A stretch of 64,000 nucleotides of DNA from Sulfuricurvum sp. Its GTDB lineage: Bacteria; Campylobacterota; Campylobacteria; Campylobacterales; Sulfurimonadaceae. Below the pieces are notes generated by a model. The model had not been told where the DNA came from. It saw nothing but the letters and a program-made list of their open reading frames with translations, and searched no databases. A program made the position numbers and the translations under genes. Below are positions 19,150-28,033 of this stretch, piece by piece. Position 1 is the stretch's first letter; each line of letters begins with the position of its first letter. The stretch is from contig DYMK01000010.1 in NCBI GenBank assembly GCA_020721585.1, positions 1 through 64,000 of the forward strand, given 5' to 3'.

Positions 19150-21369
19150 ATGGAGAAGCTTTCGGACAGCTTGGTACAACTTTTTGGTAAGTTAGACCTT
19201 TTACCCCATATACAACGGTTAGCCTCCTTTTTTTCTCGTCCTCAAACCATTGTGATGGAGGGGGATCAAGAGCGTCATTTTCGCTTTATTGAGGCGTTGG
19301 ATGGGTTGGAATTTAACGCCCCTCCCAAAACCATCGCGTGGGAGGGGATCATCAACCATCTCAAGAAGCAAGGGATTTTGCGCTTTGAAGAGTTGTTTGA
19401 ACTGATTAAAGTCGTCCGTTATTTTCGGACATTGCGTCACACTCAGCCCACAGGATTGATTGGCGAATGGATGCAAACGATCCAAATTCCAGAGTTTTTT
19501 ACCGAGATGGATGGCTATTTTGATGGCGTGGGCAATTTTTTGGAATCCAAAGATGAGGAGATTGCACGTCTCTCTCAACGGATCAAAAGCATCAAAGGGG
19601 AGATTCACGAGGCGTTAAAGCGTCTTTTCTTTACCCAAAAGCTCTCCCCCTATTTGGTCGATACCCAAGTACACTATTTTAATGACGAAGAGTGTGTGTT
19701 GGTGCGTGGGGGATTTAACCATGTCCTCAAAGGCTCTATCATCGGTCGTACAGGGGGGGGCTTTTTTTACGTTGTCCCCGATTCGATCACCCGATCCAAA
19801 GAGCAATTGCGTCATGTCTACCAAGAAAAAGAGGCAAAACTTTACGAATACGCCAAACATTTTTCCACCAAACTCTCGACGCTTGTCCCCTTTATCACCT
19901 TTGTAAATCGGGAATTTGAACGGTTTGACCATTACCAAGCGCGGGTGTTGTTTGCCAAAGCCCAAGATTTAGCCCTTATCAAAGCCCAACCCAATCAACA
20001 CATCCTTTTAGAGGAGTTTTCCCATCCCGCTTTGCTCAAACCTAAACCCATTAGTCTGGCGTTTCGGGGGAATTTATTGATGATTACGGGGGTCAATGCA
20101 GGGGGGAAAACGATGATGCTCAAATCGATTTTGAGTGCGTGTGCCATGGCAAAATACCTCATTCCGATGAAGATCAACCCCCATAAAAGCCGTATTGGTC
20201 ATTTTAAACGGCTTGAAGCGGTGATCGATGATCCCCAAAATGTGAGCAATGACATCTCCACCTTTGCGGGGCGGATGGTGCAATTTAGCCACCTTTTTGA
20301 CCATAAACTCTCATTGGTGGGGGTCGATGAGATCGAACTGGGAACCGACAGCGACGAAGCGGCTGCGTTGTTTGCCGTGGTGTTGGATGAATTGATCAAA
20401 CGGGGGCAAAAAATCGTGGTCACCACCCACCACAAACGGCTTGCAGCGTTGATGGCGGATCGGGAGGATGTGGAACTATTAGCCGCCATTTACGATGAAG
20501 AGCGACGGCTTCCCACCTACGAATTTTTGCAGGGGATTATTGGAAAAAGTTACGCCTTTGAGACCGCATCGCGCTATGGAATCCCCCAAGCCTTGATCAC
20601 CAAAGCCAAAACGGTTTATGGGGACAATCACGAAAAACTCAATATCCTTATCGAACGGGGAAGCGAGATGGAACGCGCGCTCAAACACAAAAACAAAGAG
20701 GTCGATACACGTTTGGAGAGTCTCAAGCTCCAAGAACAGGAGCTAAGAGAATCAAAAGAGAACCTGCATAGCGCACTCGCACACGAAAAAAACCGTCTCC
20801 GCAGTGAGTATGACCGTGCCATTGCCGCTGCCAAAGAGGCAGCTCGAGGATTGGATCAAGCGGCCATCCACCGAGAGCTTAACCGTGCGCAGGCCAAACT
20901 TCCCAAGGTCGAAGTCCCCAAAATCGCCCAAAGTGAACCGCGTGTCTATACCATTGGGCAAGCGATCAAATACCGTTCGCAACGGGGAACCATCGCAAGT
21001 CTCACCGCCAAAGAGGCAATGATCGAGGTGGAGGGGATGCGATTGCGGGTAAAACTCACCGAACTCAAACCCAGCGGTAACCTCCCCAAAGTGGTCAAAC
21101 CTACCCACACCACCAAAATCGACCAAAAAAGTGGTCTGAAACTCGATTTGCACGGATTACGCGGGGAAGAGGCGTGTGAAAAGATGGATAAATTTCTCTC
21201 CGATGCCCTTTTGCAGGGATTTGATGAAGTGATTATCTATCACGGTATCGGGACGGGGAAACTCTCATACGCGGTCAAAGAGTTCCTCAAAATTCACCCC
21301 AGTGTCAAAAGTTTCACCGACGCGCCTCAGCATTTGGGGGGATTTGGGGCGAAGATAGTACGGCTTTAA
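19150..21369 (+). CDS. mutS2: Endonuclease MutS2
   Basis: A protein of 739 residues. The MutS-type ATPase has a Walker A GVNAGGKTMMLKS near residue 317 and a Walker B LVGVDEIELGTD near 390. A long coiled-coil from about 490 to 580 follows. The C-terminal Smr domain (LDLHGLRGEEACEKMDKFL, then GIGTGKLSYAVKEFL) is the nuclease module that marks MutS2 rather than MutS1. In Helicobacter the family suppresses recombination; in other bacteria it also rescues collided ribosomes. The gene follows murC closely, and a family A repeat lies nine bases beyond it. Confidence 0.95.
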   Translation: MEKLSDSLVQLFGKLDLLPHIQRLASFFSRPQTIVMEGDQERHFRFIEALDGLEFNAPPKTIAWEGIINHLKKQGILRFEELFELIKVVRYFRTLRHTQPTGLIGEWMQTIQIPEFFTEMDGYFDGVGNFLESKDEEIARLSQRIKSIKGEIHEALKRLFFTQKLSPYLVDTQVHYFNDEECVLVRGGFNHVLKGSIIGRTGGGFFYVVPDSITRSKEQLRHVYQEKEAKLYEYAKHFSTKLSTLVPFITFVNREFERFDHYQARVLFAKAQDLALIKAQPNQHILLEEFSHPALLKPKPISLAFRGNLLMITGVNAGGKTMMLKSILSACAMAKYLIPMKINPHKSRIGHFKRLEAVIDDPQNVSNDISTFAGRMVQFSHLFDHKLSLVGVDEIELGTDSDEAAALFAVVLDELIKRGQKIVVTTHHKRLAALMADREDVELLAAIYDEERRLPTYEFLQGIIGKSYAFETASRYGIPQALITKAKTVYGDNHEKLNILIERGSEMERALKHKNKEVDTRLESLKLQEQELRESKENLHSALAHEKNRLRSEYDRAIAAAKEAARGLDQAAIHRELNRAQAKLPKVEVPKIAQSEPRVYTIGQAIKYRSQRGTIASLTAKEAMIEVEGMRLRVKLTELKPSGNLPKVVKPTHTTKIDQKSGLKLDLHGLRGEEACEKMDKFLSDALLQGFDEVIIYHGIGTGKLSYAVKEFLKIHPSVKSFTDAPQHLGGFGAKIVRL

Positions 21370-21378
21370 AAACTCCCC

Positions 21379-21406
21379 GTCATTCCCGCGTAGGCGGGAA
21401 TCCAGC
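21379..21406. repeat. Dispersed palindromic repeat, family A, copy 2
   Basis: GTCATTCCCGCG, a two-base turn (TA), then GGCGGGAATCCAGC. The arms CATTCCCGC and GCGGGAAT form a near-perfect hairpin just after mutS2. Single-armed form of the element at 9364. Confidence 0.85.
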
Positions 21407-21553
21407 TTTGTCTTATTCCCAACATGATTGTGAATCTATCCCCTTTCCCCTTGCAAACTTTTTTATTTCACAGTAAAATCTTTAAAAATATGTCATTTGG
21501 TTTAATTTTGATGTATAGATTTTCATCTTAGGTATATTTTTGGAAAGAAATAC

Positions 21554-21973
21554 ATGAAAAATAATTTAATTATTGTTCTCTTATTTATAATTATAGTAGT
21601 ATGGCTCGCTATTTTAAGCAAGTTTCATAAAGATAATATTGGGTTATGGCAAATGTTATCTATTGATTTTTTAACGGTATTATTTCTTTTCTTGACTACA
21701 AAAGGTAAGTCTTTTTCTTGCAAATACTTTGTGTCAATATTGTTTTTAGTAAATATTTTACTATACATAAATGCTCCAAATTTTACTGCTATGAGTATGA
21801 GTAGTGGTAGCTATTTTATTCTACTCTTAAAACCTGCATCTGATACAATATGGGCATATACGTTATACATGATTCCAATATTTATTTACGGAACTTTTCT
21901 GTATAACTTGGCAGTGTTGTCTTGTAAAACAATATCAAAAAAATGGTGGTCAGGCAATAACTATAACTCCTAA
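21554..21973 (+). CDS. Small multi-pass membrane protein, unrecognised
   Basis: A protein of 139 residues with about four hydrophobic segments (residues about 4-20, 33-50, 58-75, 100-125) and little else. Base composition is clearly more AT-rich than the flanking housekeeping genes, which suggests recent arrival. GGAAAG precedes the ATG. It opens a short islet of tiny membrane-protein genes between mutS2 and rho. No family recognised. Confidence 0.6.
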   Translation: MKNNLIIVLLFIIIVVWLAILSKFHKDNIGLWQMLSIDFLTVLFLFLTTKGKSFSCKYFVSILFLVNILLYINAPNFTAMSMSSGSYFILLLKPASDTIWAYTLYMIPIFIYGTFLYNLAVLSCKTISKKWWSGNNYNS

Positions 21974-22011
21974 GCTACCCATTTTATCTCGTTCCCAGCG
22001 AAAAAAGGGAA

Positions 22012-22057
22012 AAAAGGGGACAGAAAAAAGGGGACAGGCTACTTTTTAAAAGCTGGG
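22012..22057. repeat. Repeated GGGGACAG motif resembling a transposase-associated end sequence
   Basis: AAAAAAGGGGACAG occurs twice in direct succession and the second copy continues as GGCTACTTTTT. This wording is common at the ends of REP-associated Y1 (RAYT) transposase units in many genomes. No transposase frame remains here, so it would be a remnant. The next 60 bases hold a CCCGA/TCGGG hairpin but no gene. Confidence 0.4.
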
Positions 22058-22161
22058 CTCACCCTAAAGGGCACTTCGCCCGATCAGGTCGGGAATGGCG
22101 GGACTCATAGATTTTCCAAAATTCCTGTATAATATTCTGTATAATTATACGGAATATACAA

Positions 22162-22407
22162 ATGAAAAAATGTCCTAATTGTAATGAAGAGACGATTCCT
22201 TTGAAATGGGTACTCTTTGAAAAAGCGAATGGACAAAAAGGACGTTGTTATATTTGCGATAATTGTGGTGAAAAAATCAAAAAGAGAAGAATTTTTGGTT
22301 TTATAGGCGATATTTTAGAGAGCGAAATAGGATTGGTAGTACTTTTTGTCTTAAGTGCTGGAGTTAACTTTTTGATTCATTCTTTCTTTCCTTTCTTTTT
22401 GCTTTGA
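22162..22407 (+). CDS. Zinc-ribbon small membrane protein
   Basis: A protein of 81 residues. The N-terminus has two paired cysteines (CPNC near residue 4 and CDNC near 33, with an extra CYI just before), a treble-clef or zinc-ribbon arrangement, followed by a basic patch (KIKKRR). One or two hydrophobic segments make up the C-terminal half. Function unknown. Its stop codon TGA overlaps the ATG of the next small frame. Confidence 0.65.
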   Translation: MKKCPNCNEETIPLKWVLFEKANGQKGRCYICDNCGEKIKKRRIFGFIGDILESEIGLVVLFVLSAGVNFLIHSFFPFFLL

Positions 22408-22580
22408 TGACAATGTTTTTTTTACATCTTTTGATTGATCTTTTTGCTGTATTGACGATTGCAGATGAGTCTTATTGCCGAGGTGATATGACAAAAATCG
22501 GAGCTTTTTTTGGACTGATAGTCATGGGTGCTATTATTGCATACATGGTCTATTTCTTTGTAATACGACCTTTTCTATGA
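22407..22580 (+). CDS. 57-residue two-helix membrane peptide
   Basis: A short frame starting inside the stop of the previous gene (TGATG). Two hydrophobic stretches, residues about 3-18 and 32-54, are separated by a polar turn (DESYCRGDMTK), so it looks like a helical hairpin in the membrane. A second ATG two codons later could also be used. I do not recognise it. Overlap and membrane character suggest that it works with the zinc-ribbon protein. Confidence 0.5.
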   Translation: MTMFFLHLLIDLFAVLTIADESYCRGDMTKIGAFFGLIVMGAIIAYMVYFFVIRPFL

Positions 22581-22621
22581 TAACTCAGCATCCATACGTT
22601 TAGGGTAGCTAAACGCCTAAC

Positions 22622-22650
22622 TTGACAACCCAGTCCTCATTGATTATAAT
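22622..22650 (+). promoter_or_regulatory. Consensus sigma-70 promoter of rho-murI
   Basis: TTGACA (22622-22627) and TATAAT (22645-22650) are both perfect and are spaced by exactly 17 bases. The leader to rho would be about 100 bases, unusually long for this window. Confidence 0.9.
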
Positions 22651-22669
22651 GTCGCCATACAAATACAGC

Positions 22670-22690
22670 ACCTTTAGTTTGATTAAAGGT
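22670..22690 (+). promoter_or_regulatory. Hairpin in the rho leader
   Basis: ACCTTTA and TAAAGGT form a seven-base-pair stem with a seven-base loop about 15 bases into the predicted leader. rho is autoregulated by premature termination in other bacteria; a similar role here is inference. Confidence 0.4.
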
Positions 22691-22759
22691 ACTCTACTAA
22701 AAGATCACCATACTCCTGTTTACTCAAAATCTACATCACTTCAGAAGGCTTCTTGACGA

Positions 22760-24091
22760 ATGAGCGACAACGCAAAAACCCCTACTCCCCGAAATAACGC
22801 TAAGCATCGTACCCATACCCCTGTTGAGGGATTCACCATTGAGGCACTTCGTACCAAAAAACTCGAAGATCTTGTCGAGATTGCCATTAGTCTCCATGTC
22901 GAAGACCCCAATGAGCTTAAGCGACATGATCTCATTTTTGAGATTCTTAAAACCCAAGTACAGCAAGGGGGATTCATCCTCTTTACGGGTATTTTGGAAA
23001 TTATGCAAGATGGTTATGGGTTTTTACGTGCCGTTGACCAAAGTTTTAGCGATTCCATGCACGATGCGTATGTTTCTAGCACCCAAATTCGCCGTTTTGC
23101 CCTCCGTAATGGGGATATTGTCACGGGACAAGTACGCGCGCCCAAAGACCAAGAGCGGTATTACGCTCTTCTAAAAGTCGAAGCGATCAATTACCTTCCT
23201 CCCGAAGAGTCCAAAAAGCGTCCCCTTTTTGAAAACCTTACACCGTTGTATGCGTTGGAGCAAATCAAGCTTGAGTATCAAGGGGGGAAACTCACAGGGC
23301 GGATGATGGATCTTTTCTCTCCCATCGGAAAAGGGCAACGGGGGCTGATTGTCGCTCCGCCTCGTTCGGGTAAAACCGAATTGATGAAAGAGATTGCCCA
23401 TGGGATCACCAACAATCATCCCGAAATTGAACTGATGGTTCTGTTGGTCGATGAGCGTCCCGAAGAGGTCACCGATATGGAGCGTTCGGTCAAAGGGGAA
23501 GTGTACAGTTCCACGTTTGATGAACCTGCCAAAAACCACGTCAAAGTCGCTGAGATGGTGATCGAACGTGCCAAACGTCGCGTTGAGTTGGGCAAAGATG
23601 TCGTGATCTTGCTTGATTCCATCACCCGTTTAGCCCGTGCGTACAATACCGTCACCCCAAGCTCCGGAAAAGTCCTCTCAGGAGGGGTCGATGCCAATGC
23701 GTTGCACAAACCCAAACGGTTTTTTGGGGCAGCCCGTAACATCGAAAACGGTGGAAGTCTCACCATCATCGCCACCGCATTGGTCGAAACGGGGAGTAAA
23801 ATGGACGAAGTGATCTTTGAAGAGTTCAAAGGCACCGGAAACTCCGAAGTGGTCTTAAGCCGTAAAATCTCCGATCGTCGTATCTATCCTGCGATTGATA
23901 TTCTCAAATCGGGAACCCGTAAAGAGGAACTGCTTATTAGCAATGACATTTTACAAAAAGTGTTTATTCTCCGTTCGATGCTCCATAAACAAGAGGATGA
24001 AGTGGAAGCATTGCGATTCCTTTATAATACGATGCTCAAAAGTAAAACCAATATCGAGTTTCTTGATAGCATGAACGAGTCGAGTAAATAG
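22760..24091 (+). CDS. rho: Transcription termination factor Rho
   Basis: A protein of 443 residues. The RNA-binding cold-shock-like domain includes [14 protein letters not shown] near residue 75. The ATPase carries Walker [12 protein letters not shown] near 198 and a [15 protein letters not shown] Walker B/Q-loop region near 280; the later [20 protein letters not shown] stretch is diagnostic. Rho is a hexameric helicase that ends transcription at unstructured C-rich RNA. murI begins immediately after the stop codon, so the two share the promoter at 22622. Confidence 0.97.
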   Translation: MSDNAKTPTPRNNAKHRTHTPVEGFTIEALRTKKLEDLVEIAISLHVEDPNELKRHDLIFEILKTQVQQGGFILFTGILEIMQDGYGFLRAVDQSFSDSMHDAYVSSTQIRRFALRNGDIVTGQVRAPKDQERYYALLKVEAINYLPPEESKKRPLFENLTPLYALEQIKLEYQGGKLTGRMMDLFSPIGKGQRGLIVAPPRSGKTELMKEIAHGITNNHPEIELMVLLVDERPEEVTDMERSVKGEVYSSTFDEPAKNHVKVAEMVIERAKRRVELGKDVVILLDSITRLARAYNTVTPSSGKVLSGGVDANALHKPKRFFGAARNIENGGSLTIIATALVETGSKMDEVIFEEFKGTGNSEVVLSRKISDRRIYPAIDILKSGTRKEELLISNDILQKVFILRSMLHKQEDEVEALRFLYNTMLKSKTNIEFLDSMNESSK

Positions 24092-24838
24092 ATGCGTATT
24101 GGGGTGTTTGATAGCGGGGTTGGGGGATTAAGTGTCGTCAAATCGCTCTTGGATCATCACCTTTTTGAAGAGATTATCTATTTTGGGGATACCGCGCGCG
24201 TCCCCTACGGAGTCAAAGATCAAAACACCATTATTCGCTATTCCCTTGAGGCATTGGAGTTTTTCAAAAATTTTGAGATTGATCTGCTCATCACCGCGTG
24301 TAATACCGTAAGTGCTTATGCCCTTGATGAGATGCGATTGCAAAGTACCCATGATGTGATTGGGGTGGTTGATCCGGGGGTATTGGCACTCAAAAACGCC
24401 ATCCCCGATACCAACGCTTCGATTCTTATTTTAGGCACCAAAGCAACGGTCAAATCAGGAGCATACGAAAAAGGGTTGCGTGCATTGGGCTATACGAATC
24501 TCAGTGCGATTGCAACGAGTCTCCTTGTCCCCATCGTCGAAGAGGGATTGTACGAGGGGGCGGTACTGCAAAGTGCGCTTGATCACTATTTTGGGCATCT
24601 CCCCCACGCTCCCGATGCGATTATTTTGGGGTGTACCCATTTTCCCTTGGTAGCAGCAGCCATCAACACCTATTTTGAGGGGAAAAGTACCCTTATTCAC
24701 TCAGGGGAGGCGATTGTGGAGTATTTGGATCACCATTACGATGTCCATCCCCAATCGAACCCCACACAGCTGAAATTTTTTGCCTCCGAAAATCCCGAAG
24801 GGTTACGCAAAACCGCTAAAGAGTGGTTGGCGTTATAA
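24092..24838 (+). CDS. murI: Glutamate racemase
   Basis: A protein of 248 residues that converts L- to D-glutamate for peptidoglycan. The N-terminal motif GVFDSGVGGLSV is complete. The two catalytic cysteines sit in ITACNTVSAYAL near residue 70 and LGCTHFPLV near 180. It abuts rho without a gap. A family A repeat lies in the gap after the gene. Confidence 0.95.
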   Translation: MRIGVFDSGVGGLSVVKSLLDHHLFEEIIYFGDTARVPYGVKDQNTIIRYSLEALEFFKNFEIDLLITACNTVSAYALDEMRLQSTHDVIGVVDPGVLALKNAIPDTNASILILGTKATVKSGAYEKGLRALGYTNLSAIATSLLVPIVEEGLYEGAVLQSALDHYFGHLPHAPDAIILGCTHFPLVAAAINTYFEGKSTLIHSGEAIVEYLDHHYDVHPQSNPTQLKFFASENPEGLRKTAKEWLAL

Positions 24839-24891
24839 CGAATAGCTGGTATTTTGTTACAATATCACGGTTAATGGATTGTTTTAGTTTC

Positions 24892-24948
24892 GTCATTCCC
24901 GCGAAGGCGGGAATCCAGCTAGACTCCCGCTTTTGCGGGAGTGATGGC
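24892..24948. repeat. Dispersed palindromic repeat, family A, copy 3 (double hairpin)
   Basis: GTCATTCCCGCG, two bases, GGCGGGAATCCAGC as in copy 2, followed at once by a second hairpin ACTCCCGC-TTTT-GCGGGAGT. Two adjacent GC-rich hairpins after murI could end the rho-murI transcript. Confidence 0.85.
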
Positions 24949-25002
24949 ATTTGTCATCCTCGGGCTTGACTTGGGGATATATCCCTGAAAAGAGGAAACA
25001 GC

Positions 25003-26592
25003 ATGGCTCACCATTCAGAAGTTTTAGCGCTCAAATATCGCCCACGACGTTTTGAAGAACTCATCGGTCAAGAGACCATTTCCCAAACCCTCAGCCTTGC
25101 CCTTGACTCGGGACGACTCTCACATGCCTATCTCTTTTCAGGGTTACGTGGATCAGGAAAAACCTCTACTGCTCGTATTTTTGCCAAAGCCCTGATGTGC
25201 GAGCAAGGTCCCACCGCGTCTCCGTGCGAGGTGTGTATTCACTGTCAGATGGCGAATGAGGGTCGTCATATTGATATTATTGAGATGGATGCCGCTTCCA
25301 GTCGCAAAATTGATGATATACGCGATTTGATCGAAAACACCAAATACCGCCCCGCCAGTGGAAAATTTAAAATCTTTATTATCGATGAAGTCCATATGCT
25401 TACCAAGGAAGCGCACAATGCCCTCCTTAAAACCCTCGAAGAACCCCCCTCGTATGTGAAGTTTATCCTTGCGACCACCGATCCGCTCAAACTCCCCCCT
25501 ACGATTTTGAGTCGTACCCAACATTTTCGGTTTAAACGGATTAGCTCTCCCAATATCGTCCACCATCTCACCCACATTCTCCACCTCGAAAACATCGCGT
25601 TTGAGCCTGAAGCCCTCACGATCTTGGCACGCAGTGGCTCAGGAAGTTTACGAGATACGTTGACGTTATTAGACCAAGCTATCATCTACTCAAAAAATTT
25701 TGTCGATGTCAAAACCGTCGCGGATATGTTGGGATTGCTCGATCCCCAAACCATTGAAACGCTCTTTGCCGCGATTTTTGCCAAAGACCGTGTAGGGCTT
25801 ATCCAAATGCTTCACGACCTTGAGCTTTACGAGAGTGAAATGGTGCTTGATGAACTCATGATCTATCTCAAAGAGCGATTGTATGCCGCCGATCACCACT
25901 TTAGCCCTTTGGTCATTGAACGTTTTTTTCGGATTCTCAGTGATGCCAAAAGCCTCTTTAGTCTCAATGCGGATGGGGGATTTGTCTTAGGTCTGGTGGT
26001 CTTTAAGATGGTCGAAGCCCTCAAAATCAAAGAGATTGACGAGATGATCGAATCGCTAGAATCGACCATTACCACCCAGCCAGTCGTATCCTCACACCCA
26101 CTGCCACAAGCAACGCTCCCCCAAGAAAATATCAAGCAATCCGTACCTACCGTTGATCTTTTTGAACGCTTGCGTGCCAAAATTCAAGATCGTGATGGGA
26201 TGCTCTTTGCGTGTTTCGACCGTTATGTTCACTATGTCTCGTATGATCAAGGGGTGTTAACGTGGGAGAGTTGCGCCCAAGGGGATGATCGCGAATTGCT
26301 CAAACACAGCTACTCCATCATTCGGCAGTTTGTCCGAGAAATTTATGGGATGGAGACCAAAATAGCCGTGCAAGCCTGCTCTCAACCATCTCCTCCTCCC
26401 CAAGAAACACCTCTTGTGGAACCTGCTTCGATGATCGAAGATGCTCAAATCGGGGTGGGAAGTTGCGTGAGCGGGTGTGATGAGACCAGCGCAAAAGAGC
26501 TTGATGGTTCCACGCTCCTTCATGAGCCTATGATTCAAAAAGCAGCCGAACTTTTTGAAGCGACTAAGCTGACGGTGCAATCCAAAGTGTAA
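25003..26592 (+). CDS. dnaX: DNA polymerase III subunit gamma/tau
   Basis: A protein of 529 residues. The clamp-loader AAA+ module opens with ALKYRPRRFEELIGQE, has Walker A GLRGSGKTS near residue 50, a four-cysteine zinc module (C...C..C..C around 66-88), Walker B FIIDEVHML near 130 and the SRTQHFRFKR sensor region near 170. The extended C-terminal part (370-529) is variable, as in tau. It loads the sliding clamp at replication forks. I did not find a convincing frameshift signal for a short gamma form. Confidence 0.95.
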   Translation: MAHHSEVLALKYRPRRFEELIGQETISQTLSLALDSGRLSHAYLFSGLRGSGKTSTARIFAKALMCEQGPTASPCEVCIHCQMANEGRHIDIIEMDAASSRKIDDIRDLIENTKYRPASGKFKIFIIDEVHMLTKEAHNALLKTLEEPPSYVKFILATTDPLKLPPTILSRTQHFRFKRISSPNIVHHLTHILHLENIAFEPEALTILARSGSGSLRDTLTLLDQAIIYSKNFVDVKTVADMLGLLDPQTIETLFAAIFAKDRVGLIQMLHDLELYESEMVLDELMIYLKERLYAADHHFSPLVIERFFRILSDAKSLFSLNADGGFVLGLVVFKMVEALKIKEIDEMIESLESTITTQPVVSSHPLPQATLPQENIKQSVPTVDLFERLRAKIQDRDGMLFACFDRYVHYVSYDQGVLTWESCAQGDDRELLKHSYSIIRQFVREIYGMETKIAVQACSQPSPPPQETPLVEPASMIEDAQIGVGSCVSGCDETSAKELDGSTLLHEPMIQKAAELFEATKLTVQSKV

Positions 26593-26650
26593 TAGTAACG
26601 TTTCCCCTCTGTTGTATACTTAACTACACACCATCCAAAAAGGAATCCCA

Positions 26651-27418
26651 ATGAAAAAAATACTCATCACCAACGACGATGGCTACGAATCGGCAGGTCT
26701 ACTTGCCCTTATTGACGCACTTAGTGGCTTAGGACACATCACCGTCGTTGCCCCCGCCACCGAAAAATCGGCGTGTGGTCACTCCCTTACCTTGACGCGT
26801 CCTTTGACCTTTGTGAGTGTAGGGGACGATTTTTACAAACTCGATGATGGAACCCCAAGTGACTGTATCTACTTGGCTCTTAATTCGTTGTTTGAATTCC
26901 AAAAACCCGATTTGGTCATCAGTGGGATCAATAAAGGCTCCAATATGGGGGAAGACATCACCTATTCAGGGACGTGTGCGGGGGCAATGGAGGCGGTGTT
27001 GCACGATGTTCCCGCCATTGCTATTTCGCAAGTGATGGATTTTACCCAACCTATGGGGGATTTTACGTTAGCCAAAAAAGCGATTCGTGCTTTGGTAGAG
27101 AAAATTTTCGCTGACGAATTCCCCCTCAAAGAACGCGAATTTTTAAACGTTAATATCCCCTACCAAGCCCACGAATTGGCGTTTGAAGTGACCTATGCAG
27201 GGTATCGTTTTTATGCCAATGATGCGCATGTTCACCGTAATCCCAGAGGCACCGAATATTATTGGTTGGGACTTCACCCTCTTGAGTATAAAGCACGCCC
27301 CAACCGAGGGGGACTTTCTGATTTTGAGGCGATTGAAGCGGGAAAAGTCTCTCTCACCCCGATTAAATTGGACATGAGTGCCTATAAATCGATGACAAGA
27401 TTACAAGCGTGGCTGTGA
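26651..27418 (+). CDS. surE: 5'/3'-nucleotidase SurE
   Basis: A protein of 255 residues. The signature ILITNDDGYES at residues 4-14 supplies the metal-binding aspartates. SACGHSLTLTRPL near residue 40 and VISGINKGSNMGEDITYSGTCAGAMEA near 95 complete the active site. SurE removes phosphate from nucleoside monophosphates under stress and in stationary phase. A TATACT box at 26615 and AAGGA before the ATG suggest that it has its own promoter. Confidence 0.95.
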   Translation: MKKILITNDDGYESAGLLALIDALSGLGHITVVAPATEKSACGHSLTLTRPLTFVSVGDDFYKLDDGTPSDCIYLALNSLFEFQKPDLVISGINKGSNMGEDITYSGTCAGAMEAVLHDVPAIAISQVMDFTQPMGDFTLAKKAIRALVEKIFADEFPLKEREFLNVNIPYQAHELAFEVTYAGYRFYANDAHVHRNPRGTEYYWLGLHPLEYKARPNRGGLSDFEAIEAGKVSLTPIKLDMSAYKSMTRLQAWL

Positions 27419-27519
27419 AAAATTTCTGCTAATGCCTAATGATAGAGAAAATATTTCAAAATGACATAACCATAAAGTGTCTTAAAACCTAAAATTACGA
27501 TTGTTCACCGCGACCCTCG

Positions 27520-27546
27520 TAGACCCTGAATCGCGTTTAGGGTCAC
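27520..27546. repeat. Dispersed palindromic repeat, family B, copy 1
   Basis: TAGACCCTGAATCGCGTTTAGGGTCAC, i.e. the reverse orientation of GTGACCCTAAA...TTCAGGGTCTA. ACCCT and AGGGT form the stem. Related copies are at 53034 and 62131. The rest of the 27419-27589 gap shows nothing recognisable. Confidence 0.7.
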
Positions 27547-27589
27547 AGAGTTGATGCTTAGCGTGAGGGTTGGTTTGGTAGTAAAAGAT

Positions 27590-27904
27590 TTAGCGTAAAA
27601 ATGCCAGCAACTCGATGTATTCTTGCTCGATGACACTGAGACTTTCAAGCATTCGCATCTCTTCGATGGCGGGATTTTCACTTAAGAACTCTTTGCGCCA
27701 TTGGATATTGTCTTGAAGCTCTTTTAACCCTGTGGAGAGGTATTCGATCATCTGGTCAATCTCAGCACCGCGTAAAATCCCTTGGGTATCGGCTTTGTAA
27801 AACAACAGCGGAAAATCCCCCATCTCTCCCGAAAAGCGAAAATCTTCTGCAATATTATGCACGATGGTTTTAATCCGTTCATCTTTGATAATTCGTTTAG
27901 ACAT
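27590..27904 (-). CDS. Hypothetical helical protein
   Basis: A protein of 104 residues, all alpha-helical, with a positive N-terminus (SKRIIKDERIKTIVHNIAEDF) and a mixed-charge C-terminal half (MIEYLSTGLKELQDNIQWRKEFL). No signal peptide, cysteines or membrane segment. Upstream on the minus strand is AGGAGAGC about ten bases from the ATG. It stands alone between surE and the glycosyltransferase, divergent from the latter. Family not recognised. Confidence 0.65.
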   Translation of the reverse strand: MSKRIIKDERIKTIVHNIAEDFRFSGEMGDFPLLFYKADTQGILRGAEIDQMIEYLSTGLKELQDNIQWRKEFLSENPAIEEMRMLESLSVIEQEYIELLAFLR

Positions 27905-27970
27905 CGTCAGCTCTCCTTGATTGGTGGGGGCATTTTAATCTTTTTTGGTGCAGAAGTTGCTGAGAGAACC

Positions 27971-27998
27971 TTGTTGCGGGGAGAGGGTTGGGTATAAT
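27971..27998 (+). promoter_or_regulatory. Promoter of the GT9 gene
   Basis: TTGTTG and a perfect TATAAT (27993-27998) with a 16-base spacer, 35 bases upstream of the start codon. Confidence 0.5.
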
Positions 27999-28033
27999 AT
28001 AAGGAAAATTATCCGTAAAGGGGTGGATTCATC

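Noticed and set aside
26300-26592. Programmed frameshift site in dnaX for a gamma form
   Set aside because: No clear slippery A-run followed by a hairpin was seen in the expected region after the AAA+ module.
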